Positions 27,528-37,502 are shown, counted from the first letter of the stretch. The stretch is 64,000 bases of DNA from an uncultured Acidimicrobiales bacterium (GCA_902805555.1 CADCSY010000027.1:1-64000); one strand, 5' to 3'. Program-made: numbers and translations. The notes: generated by a model from the sequence alone, not told the origin.

Positions 27528-29483
27528 GTGACGACCACCGAGCAGCAGCACGATCCGGAGGACCGGGACGACGTCTACGGCAACGGCGAGACGCTCCAGG
27601 AGGTGGTGAGCCGGTTCAGCCGTCGCCGCGTGCTCGGTGGTGCGGCGGCCGCCGCCGTCGCCGCCGCCGTGAACCCCTTCACCGGGCTGACCCGGGCGGC
27701 CGCCGAGCCCGTGGGCCAGGGCCTGGGGCCCGGCCCGGCCGGCCCCGACAGCGGGTCGCTCGGGTTCGAGCCCGTGCCCCCGAGCACGGCCGACGGCCTG
27801 TTCCTGTCGCCGGGCCACGTCGGCAACGTGCTGATCGCCTGGGGCGACCCGATCTTCGCAGGGGTGCCGGCGAAGGACCCGCGCACGCTCACGCCTGGCG
27901 ACCAGGAGCAGCGCTTCGGGTACAACAACGACTACGTCGCGTTCATCCCCCTGCCCTACCAGGACGCCGAGCGGCGCGGCCTGCTGTGGGTCAACCACGA
28001 GTACACCGACGCCCAGAACATGTTCCCGGGCTACGACCCGGAGGCGCCGTCGCTCACCTTCGAGCAGGTGCTGGTCGAGCTCCACGCCCACGGCGGGTCC
28101 ATCGTCGAGGTCGAGCGCGTGGGGCCCGGGTGGCGACCCGTCCTCGGTGGCCGCTACAACCGCCGGATCACGGCGAACACGCCGATGGAGATCACCGGCC
28201 CGGCCGCCGGGCACCCCTGGCTCCAGACGAACGACGACCCGACCGGCCGGCGGGTCTTCGGCACCCTGAACAACTGCGCCGGCGGCCTCACCCCGTGGGG
28301 GACCGTCCTCACGTGCGAGGAGAACTTCAACGGGTACTTCGGGAACCTCTCGGCGGTGGAGGACCCGGTCCTCGCCGCCAGCTACCGGCGCTACGGGCTC
28401 AGCGACGCCGGGGCCGGCTACCAGTGGCCGTGGCACGTCCACCGGTTCAACCTGGGCATCGAGCCCAACGAGCCGAACCGCCACGGCTGGGTGGTGGAGA
28501 TCGACCCGCTCGACCCCAGCTCCACGCCGAAGAAGCGCACCGCCCTCGGCCGCTTCAAGCACGAAGGCGCAGCCGTCGCCATCTCGCGCGCCGGGAAGGC
28601 CTGCGTGTACTCCGGCGACGACGAGCGCTTCGACTACGCCTACAAGTTCATCTCCGAGCGCAGCTTCGACCCCGGCAACAAGGCGACGGGCAGGGACATC
28701 CTGGAGAGCGGGACGCTGCACGTGGCGAAGTTCAACGACGACGGCTCCGGCGAGTGGATCCCGGTGGTGCACACCGACCCCCGCCTCTCGGGCACGTTCG
28801 GCTCGCAGGCGGAGGTGCTGATCCGCACCCGCGAGGCCGCCGACCTCCTGGGCGCCACGAAGATGGACCGGCCGGAGGACTTCCAGCGGGACGCAGCGAC
28901 CGGACGGGTGTACCTCGCCCTCACGAACAACACGAACCGCGGGAAGGAGGGCTCGCCGGGTCCCGACGCCGCGAACCCCCGGCCGGCGAACGCCTACGGG
29001 CACATCATCGAGATCACCGAGCTGTTCGCGGATCCCGGGGAGCTCGGCTTCACGTGGGAGATCTTCATGCTGTGCGGACCCGAGGGGGACCCGAGCCGCA
29101 AGTTCGGCTCAGTCGACCCCGCCACGGTGGGTGACATCGCCAACCCCGACAACCTCACGTTCGACTCCTACGGCAACCTGTGGATCACGACCGACGGCCA
29201 GCCGGGCAGCCTCGAGCAGAACGACACGCTGCAGGCCTGTCCCACCACGGGTCCCGATCGTGGCCGGGTGAAGCGGTTCCTCACCGCACCGAAGGGCGCA
29301 GAGGTCACCGGGCCCTGCTTCACCCCTGCGAACACCACCTTGTTCGTGGCCATCCAGCACCCGGGTGAGAACGGCACGCTGGCCGAGCCGGAGAGCCGCT
29401 GGCCCGACTACGTGAACGGCTTCCCCCGCCCGGCGCTGTGGTGGGTGACCAAGCCGGAGGGGAACCCGAGGGTGGGCTCCTGA
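27528..29483 (+). CDS. phoX: PhoX/DUF839 family alkaline phosphatase, Tat signal
   Basis: Tat motif SRRRVLGGAAAAA; RFGYNNDYVAFIPLP...LLWVNHEYTD...NNCAGGLTPWGTVLTCEENFNGYFG...RPEDFQRDAATGRVYLALTNNT. Confidence 0.92.
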   Translation: MTTTEQQHDPEDRDDVYGNGETLQEVVSRFSRRRVLGGAAAAAVAAAVNPFTGLTRAAAEPVGQGLGPGPAGPDSGSLGFEPVPPSTADGLFLSPGHVGNVLIAWGDPIFAGVPAKDPRTLTPGDQEQRFGYNNDYVAFIPLPYQDAERRGLLWVNHEYTDAQNMFPGYDPEAPSLTFEQVLVELHAHGGSIVEVERVGPGWRPVLGGRYNRRITANTPMEITGPAAGHPWLQTNDDPTGRRVFGTLNNCAGGLTPWGTVLTCEENFNGYFGNLSAVEDPVLAASYRRYGLSDAGAGYQWPWHVHRFNLGIEPNEPNRHGWVVEIDPLDPSSTPKKRTALGRFKHEGAAVAISRAGKACVYSGDDERFDYAYKFISERSFDPGNKATGRDILESGTLHVAKFNDDGSGEWIPVVHTDPRLSGTFGSQAEVLIRTREAADLLGATKMDRPEDFQRDAATGRVYLALTNNTNRGKEGSPGPDAANPRPANAYGHIIEITELFADPGELGFTWEIFMLCGPEGDPSRKFGSVDPATVGDIANPDNLTFDSYGNLWITTDGQPGSLEQNDTLQACPTTGPDRGRVKRFLTAPKGAEVTGPCFTPANTTLFVAIQHPGENGTLAEPESRWPDYVNGFPRPALWWVTKPEGNPRVGS

Positions 29484-29615
29484 CGGCTCCGTGACGGCAC
29501 CGGGGGGAGGTGGCGGGGCAGGATCGCCGGCCGGCCCGACCTCGCCCCTCCCCCCCCGCTGAGCGGCGCCACCACGGCGGCCCGCCTCGCCCGCATTCCT
29601 GGCAACCTGTCGAGC

Positions 29616-31382
29616 GTGAGGATCCCGATGTTCGAACGACGCTCCGCCCGCCTCCTGGCCGGAGGTCTCGCCACCACCGTGGCCATGTCGGCGGCGGTGC
29701 TCACTGCGCCGTCCTCGGGCGCCGCGCCCGGCAGCGGCCGGGCGGCCGGTGGCCCGAAGCCCGTCGAGGTGCAGCTCCTCGCCCTCAACGACTTCCACGG
29801 CAACCTCGAGCCGCCGACCGGTTCCGGCGGGGTCACCCAGACGGGGGTCAGCCCGACGGGCACGCCGGTGACGGTCCCCTCCGGCGGCGCCGAGCACCTG
29901 GCCACGCAGCTCGCGCAGCTGGCGGCGCAGCAGAAGAAGCGCAACACGATCACGGTGGCAGCCGGCGACCTCATCGGCGCGTCGCCCTTGCTCTCGGCCG
30001 CCTTCCACGACGAGCCCGCCATCGAGTCCCTCGGCCTCGCCGGCCTCGACTACGCCAGCGTCGGGAACCACGAGTTCGACGAGGGCGCAGCCGAGCTGCT
30101 GCGCATCCAGGGTGGCGGCTGCCACCCCGTCGACGGCTGTGCGGACGGCACCCCGTACGAGGGGGCTGCCTTCCAGTACCTCTCCGCCAACGCCTTCGTG
30201 ACCGAGACCGGCCAGCCGCTCCTGCCTCCCTACGCCATCCACAAGGTGCAGGGCGTGAAGGTCGGCTTCATCGGCATGACGCTCGAGGGGACGAAGGAGA
30301 TCGTCAGCCAGCAGGGCGTGGCCGGCCTCGACTTCACCGACGAGGCCGACACGGCCAACCGGTACGCGGCGGAGCTGCGAGCGCAGGGGGTGGAGGCGAT
30401 CGTCGTCCTCCTGCACGAGGGCGGCTCCCAGACGGGGACCGACGCCTACCAGATCAACGGGTGCAACGGGTTGGCGGGGCCGATCGTCGAGCTGGCGGCC
30501 CGCATGGACGACGCCATCGACGTCGTGGTGAGCGGTCACACCCACCAGGCCTACAACTGCGAGCTCTCCGGCAAGCTCGTGACGAGCGCCAGCTCCTTCG
30601 GCCGCCTGGTGACCGACATCGACCTGCGGATCGACCGCCGCAGCGGCGACGTCCTGCACGCCGTCGCCGACAACGTGATCGTCACGCGCGACCTGGCCAA
30701 GGACCCGGTCCAGACGGAGCTCATCGCCCGCTACCGGGAGGCCCTCGGGCCGCTCGCCGCAGAGGTCGTGGGCACCACGACCACCGCGCTGACGCGCGCG
30801 CAGGAGACGCTCTTCGGCAACGTCAGAGGCGAGTCGTCGCTCGGCAACGTGATCGCCGACGCCCAGCTGGCCGCCACCGACGACGAGCAGGGCGCGGTGG
30901 CCGCCTTCATGAACCCGGGCGGGGTGCGGGCCGACCTCGACGCCGGGCCCGTCACCTACGAGGAGGCGTTCGCCGTCCAGCCCTTCGCCAACAACCTGGT
31001 GACGCTCGACCTCACCGGGACCCAGCTCCAGTGCCTCCTCGAGCAGCAGCTCCAGGTGGGGAGGACGCTGTACCCGTCGTCGACGGTCTCCTACGTCGTC
31101 GACCCCGCCGGGACCACCGCCGCCGCCGGGGCCGACCCGTGCAACGGGACCGTCGTGGTCGACGCCAGCGTCACGATCGGCGGCGTGCCCGTGGCACCGG
31201 CGAGCACCTACCGCATCACCGTGAACAGCTTCCTGGCCGGCGGTGGCGACGGCTTCACCGTGCTGCGGGCGGGCACGAACGCCGTCACGGGGGTCATCGA
31301 CCTCGACGCCCTCACCGCCCACCTCGGCGAGCGCTCGCCGTTGGCCGCCCCGACCGACGACCGCATCCGCACGGCGGGGTGA
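29616..31382 (+). CDS. secreted 5'-nucleotidase/UDP-sugar hydrolase-type metallophosphoesterase
   Basis: Signal peptide; LALNDFHGNLEPP; VGNHEFDEG; VVSGHTHQAYNC; C-terminal 5'-nucleotidase domain NPGGVRADL. Confidence 0.94.
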   Translation: MRIPMFERRSARLLAGGLATTVAMSAAVLTAPSSGAAPGSGRAAGGPKPVEVQLLALNDFHGNLEPPTGSGGVTQTGVSPTGTPVTVPSGGAEHLATQLAQLAAQQKKRNTITVAAGDLIGASPLLSAAFHDEPAIESLGLAGLDYASVGNHEFDEGAAELLRIQGGGCHPVDGCADGTPYEGAAFQYLSANAFVTETGQPLLPPYAIHKVQGVKVGFIGMTLEGTKEIVSQQGVAGLDFTDEADTANRYAAELRAQGVEAIVVLLHEGGSQTGTDAYQINGCNGLAGPIVELAARMDDAIDVVVSGHTHQAYNCELSGKLVTSASSFGRLVTDIDLRIDRRSGDVLHAVADNVIVTRDLAKDPVQTELIARYREALGPLAAEVVGTTTTALTRAQETLFGNVRGESSLGNVIADAQLAATDDEQGAVAAFMNPGGVRADLDAGPVTYEEAFAVQPFANNLVTLDLTGTQLQCLLEQQLQVGRTLYPSSTVSYVVDPAGTTAAAGADPCNGTVVVDASVTIGGVPVAPASTYRITVNSFLAGGGDGFTVLRAGTNAVTGVIDLDALTAHLGERSPLAAPTDDRIRTAG

Positions 31383-31472
31383 CGTCCGCCGCCCGAGACG
31401 CCGGGCGGAGCCCCACGCTGATGGGCCCCGCCCGCCGGGCCACCAGCGAGTCAGGCTCCTTCCGCCGGGCCG

Positions 31473-31498
31473 CCTGGCGGTGCGGCCCTGCCGCCAGG
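31473..31498. terminator. hairpin between convergent genes
   Basis: CCTGGCGG-N10-CCGCCAGG in the interval between stops at 31382 (+) and 31601 (-). Confidence 0.4.
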
Positions 31499-31600
31499 TC
31501 GCCTGCTGTCGGGGCCGCGCTTGCCGGGTCACGTGGCCGACGGGGGCCCCGCTCGCCGGGCCGCCTGCCGGTGGGGACCCGGCCCCGGTGGGGCGCCTCA

Positions 31601-33592
31601 TCAGGCGGGCGAGGTGGCGATCCGTGGGCGCAGGACGAAGGCAGCGCCGTAGAGCAGGGCCACCAGGATCAGCAGGCTCCGGTAGCCGGTGAGCAGGGAC
31701 GCGTACTCGAGCATCCCGCCCACCATGGCGCCGAGCAGGTTCGCCCCGAAGGCGGCGACCGACCGCTCGGTGTCCCGGAACCGTGACGCGAACACCAGGT
31801 TGGCCACGAAGATCGGGAAGAAGGCGAGGCTCACGGCCAGGACGAGGCGGGGGGGCGCGTCGAGCTCGAGCAGCGCATCGGCGGGGATCAGCCAGTTCAA
31901 CGCAACGCCGACGAGCAGGAGGGCGTAGAGGCCCGTCGTCGACCGGATGATCACCCGCTTGCTCAGCGCCACTGCCAGCAGCACCGAGATGAGCACGCCA
32001 CCGAAGACGAACACGTTCACGAACCAGGTCGTGCCGAACAGAAGTGCGAACTGGACCACGTTCTTGGTCTCGAGGAGCAGGAACGCCGCCCCCATGCAGA
32101 ACAGGTCGGCGAACGGCGCCATGCGCCGGAACGGACCCCCGGCCGCCCGCACGCCCAGGAGCGAGATCACGAGCATGAAGCCGAGGGCGAGCAGGTAGAA
32201 GCTCGGGATGCTCGGTGTGCGGAGGTAGGGGAAGGGGTGGTCGTCGGTGGCGGGCTCGGGCGCCCCGGACGCCGCTGAGAACGTCTGGCCGTCGGGACAG
32301 TCGATGCTCGCAGGATCCTCGCTCACCACGATGACCGAGCTGACTCCGTAGAGCGCGTCGACGCATGGGGCCGCGCCGAAGACCTCGTGGAGGGTGCCGG
32401 CGTACCGGTCGATCAGCCACGGCTCCCGGTAGTAGTTGTACATGGCGAACACCCCGCCGTCGGCCAGGTGCTCGCGGTACGAGGCCACCGCCTCCTCGGT
32501 GAAGAGGTAGCTCTCGAGGCGCACCGACGACTGGCCCTGGAGGAGCACGAGTGAGTCGGGGAGGGCCAGCAGTATCATGTCCCACCGCTCGTCCGAGGCC
32601 TCGAGGAACGCTCGCCCGTCGGTGACGTGGGTGTGCACGCTCGGGTCGTCGTAGGGCCGGTCGGGGTGACCCCGACCGAGCTCGAGCAGGTGCGGGTCGA
32701 TCTCGACGGCGTCGATCCGATCGGCGCCGCGGAGCCCTGCGAGCGACACGTCGTTGCCCGAGCCGGCGCCGATGATCAGCACGTCCCCGGGCTGCTCGGC
32801 TGCGAGGCGGTCGTAGATCGTCTGGTAGAGCGGGTTCGCCTCCGGCTCGTCCTCCTGCAGCCAGGTGGGGATGCCGTTCACCGTGGCGATCACGCCGCCG
32901 CTGGTGCCGGTCGGCTCCACACCCACCTTGTAGTACGGGGTCCAGACCGTGTCTGCTTCGGAAGACTCGACGGAGAGCACGCCGAGGAACGCCACCAGCG
33001 GCACGATGGTGAGGGCGATCGTGCCGGGACGTCGGGGGGCGATGGCCACGACGAGGCCGAGGGCGGTGGCGCCGGCCCACACGACCGGGTCGAGCTGCGC
33101 CAGGGAGAGCAGCGCGAAGGCGGCGACGCCGAGGATGCTGCCGATGAGGTCGAACTGGTATGCGTCGAGGTTGCTGAGGCGCTGGAACGACCGGGCGACC
33201 CCCTCGCCGAGGCAGGCCATGACCACGGCGACGGCGACGAACACCACGGGCAGCACGAGCCAGCGTGGAGGCCCTGACGTGTCCTGCCCGAAGAAGATGA
33301 GCTGGTCACCGGCGATGCCGACCTTCACGTCGAGCAGCCGCACGAGGACGACCAGCGTGGTGAGGGCGAGGGGAGCGAAGCGGTACAGCTGCACCTCGCT
33401 CCGACCCACCCAGAGGAAGCCGAGACCGATCCCGAGGAAGCTGCCGAGGAGGACGATGTTGGAGAAGTACGCGAGGTAGAGGACGTTGGCGCCGAGCCAC
33501 CGGATGAGGGCGAGCTCGACGAAGAGCATGAGGAACGCCGTCAGGACCAGCCGGGCGCGGAGCCCGAGCGCGCCCGGGGCCCCGACGGTCAT
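31601..33592 (-). CDS. polytopic membrane protein with spermidine-synthase-like methyltransferase domain
   Basis: TM-rich N- and C-termini around GDVLIIGAGSGNDVSLAGLRGADRIDAVEIDPHLLELGRGHPDRPYDDPSVHTHVTDGRAFLEAS. Confidence 0.85.
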   Translation of the reverse strand: MTVGAPGALGLRARLVLTAFLMLFVELALIRWLGANVLYLAYFSNIVLLGSFLGIGLGFLWVGRSEVQLYRFAPLALTTLVVLVRLLDVKVGIAGDQLIFFGQDTSGPPRWLVLPVVFVAVAVVMACLGEGVARSFQRLSNLDAYQFDLIGSILGVAAFALLSLAQLDPVVWAGATALGLVVAIAPRRPGTIALTIVPLVAFLGVLSVESSEADTVWTPYYKVGVEPTGTSGGVIATVNGIPTWLQEDEPEANPLYQTIYDRLAAEQPGDVLIIGAGSGNDVSLAGLRGADRIDAVEIDPHLLELGRGHPDRPYDDPSVHTHVTDGRAFLEASDERWDMILLALPDSLVLLQGQSSVRLESYLFTEEAVASYREHLADGGVFAMYNYYREPWLIDRYAGTLHEVFGAAPCVDALYGVSSVIVVSEDPASIDCPDGQTFSAASGAPEPATDDHPFPYLRTPSIPSFYLLALGFMLVISLLGVRAAGGPFRRMAPFADLFCMGAAFLLLETKNVVQFALLFGTTWFVNVFVFGGVLISVLLAVALSKRVIIRSTTGLYALLLVGVALNWLIPADALLELDAPPRLVLAVSLAFFPIFVANLVFASRFRDTERSVAAFGANLLGAMVGGMLEYASLLTGYRSLLILVALLYGAAFVLRPRIATSPA

Positions 33593-33732
33593 GCGTTCGA
33601 ACCCATGCGGTGGAACCGTAGGTGCGACTTTGACCCGGCTGACCGACCCTCATGCGAGAGCAGCCGACGGGTGGCCCCCGTCCCCCGATCGCGCACCCGC
33701 CACGATGGCGGCGCGCCCCGTAGCCTCGGCTC

Positions 33733-35745
33733 ATGCAGGCTCCCCGCTTCTCCTACTCGCGCTGGGACGGCACGCAGCGGGGCTTCGACCTCGACGCCGA
33801 GGCGATCCTGGCGGAGGTCACCGACGACCTGCTGTACCACGGGGACCTCAACGCCGCCCTCCGCCGGATGATGCAGACCGGCTTCCGCGACCGCAACGGC
33901 GAGCGGGTCCAGGGCATGCGGGACCTGCTGGAGAAGCTCCGCCGGCAGCGGCGCGAGCGCCTCGAGCAGCACAACCTCGGCGGCGTCTACGACGAGATCG
34001 CCGACGAGCTCCGTGAGGTGGTCGAGCAGGAGCGGGAGGGGATCGACGCCCTCGAGCAGGCGGCGCACGACTCGGGCGACCAGCGTCGGGAGGAGGTGGT
34101 GGGTGAGGCCGCAGCCGAGAAGCGCATGCACCTCGACCTGCTCCCGCCCGACCTCGCCGGCCAGGTCCGCTCGCTGAACGCCTACGAGTTCGCATCGGGC
34201 GAGGCGCGAGAGCGCTTCGAGGCGCTCATGGAGAAGCTCAAGCAGCAGCTGGCGAACCAGATGTTCGACCAGATGAGCTCGGCCATGCAGAGCCCCGATC
34301 CGGAGACGATGGCCCGGATGAAGGACATGCTGGCCGAGCTGAACCAGATGCTCGAGCAGCGGGCGAACGGCGAGGAGCCCGACTTCGACGGCTTCATGGA
34401 GCGCCACGGCGACTTCTTCCCGGAGAACCCGAAGGACCTCGACGAGCTGCTCGAGGCGATGGCGCAGCGCATGGCCGCAGCCCAGGCGATGCTCAACTCG
34501 ATGACGCCCGAGCAGCGGGCCCAGCTGCAGTCGCTGTCCGACCAGCTCATGGAGGACATGGACCTCGCCTTCCAGATGCAGCAGCTGGGCGACAACCTGC
34601 GGGGGCAGTTCCCCCAGGCGGGATGGGGGAGGGGGTACTCGTTCTCGGGGGAGGACGCGCTCGGCATGGCCGAGGCCCAGGGCCTCATGGGCGAGCTCGG
34701 CGACCTCGACCAGCTCGAGAACCTCCTGCGTTCGGCGGCGAGCCCCGGCGCCCTGGCCGAGGTCGACCTCGACCGTGCCCGCCAGCTCCTCGGTGACGAC
34801 GCCGCCGACTCGATCGAGCGCCTGGGGGACCTGGCGAAGATGCTCGAGGACGCCGGCCTCGTCGAGAACAAGGGCGGCCGCTACGAGATGACGCCGAGGG
34901 GGATCCGGGCGATCGGTCAGAACGCGCTCGGCGAGCTGTTCCAGCGGCTGGCGAAGGACACGCGTGGCAACCACGCCATCGAGGACCTCGGCACCGGGCA
35001 CGAGCGCAGCTACCAGGCCAAGCCCTACGAGTTCGGCGACCCGTTCAACCTCGACATCGAGCGCACGGTGCGCAACGCCATCCGCCGATCCGGCGGCGGG
35101 ACCCCGGTGCGGCTGTCGCCCGACGACTTCGAGATCGAGCAGACCGAGACGCTGACCAGCACCTCCACGGTGCTGATGCTCGACGTGTCGCTGTCCATGC
35201 CCATGCGCGACAACTGGCTGGCGGCGAAGAAGGTGGCGATGGCGCTGAACAGCCTCATCACGAGCCAGTTCCCCCGCGACTACATCGGCATGGTCACGTT
35301 CGGGCGCCTGGCCAGGGAGCTGCGGCCCGAGCGCCTGCCCGAGGTGAGCTGGGACTTCGACTACGGCACGAACATGCAGCACGGCCTGCTGCTCGCCCGC
35401 AAGCTGCTGGCGAAGCAGACCGGCACCAAGCAGGTGATCATGATCACCGACGGCGAGCCCACCGCGCACTTCGAGCCGGGGATGTCCGAGCCGTTCTTCA
35501 GCTACCCCCCGGTCCAGCCGACGGTCGACGCCACCCTGAAGGAGGTGATGCGGTGCACCCGGGAGGGGATCCGCATCAACACCTTCATGCTCGACGCCAC
35601 CGGCTACCTGAAGACGTTCGTCGAGCGGATGACCCAGCTCAACCGCGGCCGGGCGTTCTTCACGACGCCGGAGACCCTCGGGGACTACGTGCTGGTCGAC
35701 TTCCTCGACCAGCGCCGAGCCACCAGCCGCCGCCGCCCCGCCTGA
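33733..35745 (+). CDS. VWA-domain protein (magnesium chelatase/CoxE-like)
   Basis: VLMLDVSLSMPMRDNWLAAKKVAMAL MIDAS-like DxSxS; VIMITDGEPTAHF; long helical N-terminal region. Confidence 0.92.
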   Translation: MQAPRFSYSRWDGTQRGFDLDAEAILAEVTDDLLYHGDLNAALRRMMQTGFRDRNGERVQGMRDLLEKLRRQRRERLEQHNLGGVYDEIADELREVVEQEREGIDALEQAAHDSGDQRREEVVGEAAAEKRMHLDLLPPDLAGQVRSLNAYEFASGEARERFEALMEKLKQQLANQMFDQMSSAMQSPDPETMARMKDMLAELNQMLEQRANGEEPDFDGFMERHGDFFPENPKDLDELLEAMAQRMAAAQAMLNSMTPEQRAQLQSLSDQLMEDMDLAFQMQQLGDNLRGQFPQAGWGRGYSFSGEDALGMAEAQGLMGELGDLDQLENLLRSAASPGALAEVDLDRARQLLGDDAADSIERLGDLAKMLEDAGLVENKGGRYEMTPRGIRAIGQNALGELFQRLAKDTRGNHAIEDLGTGHERSYQAKPYEFGDPFNLDIERTVRNAIRRSGGGTPVRLSPDDFEIEQTETLTSTSTVLMLDVSLSMPMRDNWLAAKKVAMALNSLITSQFPRDYIGMVTFGRLARELRPERLPEVSWDFDYGTNMQHGLLLARKLLAKQTGTKQVIMITDGEPTAHFEPGMSEPFFSYPPVQPTVDATLKEVMRCTREGIRINTFMLDATGYLKTFVERMTQLNRGRAFFTTPETLGDYVLVDFLDQRRATSRRRPA

Positions 35746-35873
35746 ACCACACAGCAGCGCGACCGTCCCCGCCTGCGGCTTGGAGCCCCCTTTGCCCCCG
35801 CGCGCCCGTTGTCAAGGACCCCCCTTGCGCCGCGTGGCGGATGGGGCGATGATGACAGTGTTGTAATTACACG

Positions 35874-36200
35874 GTGATCGAGTGCCCTGCTCGCCACCAG
35901 AGGGGAGCTCCGATCGTGAGCATCATCAGCCACACCGGGTCGGACGAGCGGCTGGACGAGAAGACCTGGCAGGACTACGCCAACTGCCTCGGCGTCGAGC
36001 CCGACCTGTTCTTCCCCGAGCGGGGGGCATCCACGAGGGAGGCCAAGGAGGTGTGCCGGGGCTGCGTCGTGCGCGACGAGTGCCTCGAGTACGCCCTCGT
36101 CAACGGCGAGAAGTTCGGGATCTGGGGCGGCATGAGCGAGCGGGAGCGGCGCCGCATCCGCCGCGCCCGGGCGCTGGCCCGTCGCAGCGCCACCGCCTGA
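35874..36200 (+). CDS. WhiB family transcriptional regulator
   Basis: ANCLGVEPDLFFPERG...AKEVCRGCVVRDECLEYAL (4 Cys), GIWGGMSERERR turn. GTG 35874 or GTG 35916. Confidence 0.92.
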   Translation: MIECPARHQRGAPIVSIISHTGSDERLDEKTWQDYANCLGVEPDLFFPERGASTREAKEVCRGCVVRDECLEYALVNGEKFGIWGGMSERERRRIRRARALARRSATA

Positions 36201-36206
36201 CCCCCC

Positions 36207-37007
36207 TCAGCGCGGTGCCGCCCGCTCGTGGCGGGTGATGCGAGCTTCGACGGTCCTGTCAGCCGCCAGGTCGAGCTCCTCCCACCGGTCCTCCGGCACC
36301 GCGTCGAGCACCCCCCCGGGGACCAACCCCACCAGCTCGGCACCGGCGACCGCAACCCGTGCCGCCACGGCGTCGTGGGCGCCGGCGGGGCCGACCCGGA
36401 GCGGGTCGACCAGGTTCATCGACACCTGCACCCGGTCCCCCACGGCGAGTCCGAGGGCCCGCAGCGCCGGTCCCCTGACCGCCCTCGCCACCGTCCTCGC
36501 CAGCTCGAGGTCGGGGACGGCGAGCCACACGTTGTAGGCGACGAGTGGTCGCCGGGCCCCGACGGCGGTCGCACCCGCCGTCGGGTGCGGGAGACCGGGT
36601 CCGGCTGCCGGACGCAGCCACCGGTAGGCGCCTCGTCGGACCGACGGGAGATCGGGTGCCGCCCCCCCGTACCTGAACACCGGCACCTGGAGGCTGGCAC
36701 CGGACCAGGCGCAGTAGCGCTCCGCTGCCGCCTCCGCCAGGGCGTCGTGGCCGTCGAGGTCGACGAAGGGCACGACGTCGACCGCGCCGAGCCTCGGGTG
36801 CACCCCCGAGTGGCGCCGCAGGTCGATGGCGCCGAGCGCCGCGATGGCGACCCGGCGGGGCGCCTCCTCGCCGAGGAGGGTCAGGACGGACCGGTTGTGG
36901 TGCGGGTCGGCGTGCAGGTCGAGGAGGTCGTCCCCCGCAGCGGTCTCGACCGCGTGGAGGGCGGGGCCGGCGCGTCCGGCGCTGACGTTGACGACGCACA
37001 CGAGCAC
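36207..37007 (-). CDS. glutamate formimidoyltransferase-like protein
   Basis: VLVCVVNVSAGR...DLHADPHHNRSVLTLLG...IDLRRHSGVHPRLGAVDVVPFV...VQVSMNLVD. Confidence 0.87.
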   Translation of the reverse strand: MLVCVVNVSAGRAGPALHAVETAAGDDLLDLHADPHHNRSVLTLLGEEAPRRVAIAALGAIDLRRHSGVHPRLGAVDVVPFVDLDGHDALAEAAAERYCAWSGASLQVPVFRYGGAAPDLPSVRRGAYRWLRPAAGPGLPHPTAGATAVGARRPLVAYNVWLAVPDLELARTVARAVRGPALRALGLAVGDRVQVSMNLVDPLRVGPAGAHDAVAARVAVAGAELVGLVPGGVLDAVPEDRWEELDLAADRTVEARITRHERAAPR

Positions 37008-37071
37008 GGGCGAACCCTGGCGTGCGGACGGAGCGGGCACCCTCGGGCGGGCGCAGACGGGCCCGACGGGC

Positions 37072-37317
37072 TCAGGTCGTGGTCGCGCCGGCGGCCACGC
37101 GACGCCGCTTGAGGATCCGACGCCGCTCACGCTCCGAGGAGCCGCCCCAGACGCCGTGGTCGATCCGGTGCAGCAGCGCGTACTCGAGGCACGGCGCCTT
37201 CACCGGGCACGCAGCGCAGATCCGGCGTGCCACCTCCACACCCACCCCGTCGCTCGGGAAGAACGTCGTCGGGGGCTCCTCACGGCACAACCCCCGGTGC
37301 ATCCAGCTCTCATCCAT
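37072..37317 (-). CDS. WhiB family transcriptional regulator (second)
   Basis: MDESWMHRGLCREEPPTTFFPSDG...RRICAACPVKAPCLEYALLHRIDHGVWGGSSERERRRILKRRR. Confidence 0.92.
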   Translation of the reverse strand: MDESWMHRGLCREEPPTTFFPSDGVGVEVARRICAACPVKAPCLEYALLHRIDHGVWGGSSERERRRILKRRRVAAGATTT

Positions 37318-37502
37318 GTCCGCCTCCGTTCGCTGGTTGTACGGAGCAGACAGCCAGATGGTTCCATGGTCGTTCCCGACGGCTGCTTTCGCGCACGCCG
37401 TGGCGCTGCCACCACACTGTTGCAGTGTGCCGCAAGCTCGGCCCTCACACACCCATGTGTGGGACCGACGTGTCGGGAGCAGGGCTCAGGGAGAGGAGGA
37501 CG

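Noticed and set aside
29109-33080. 1323-aa minus-strand ORF
   Set aside because: Antisense to the 5'-nucleotidase and out of frame with the membrane methyltransferase gene; no recognisable domain, repetitive Arg/Gly/Ala composition.
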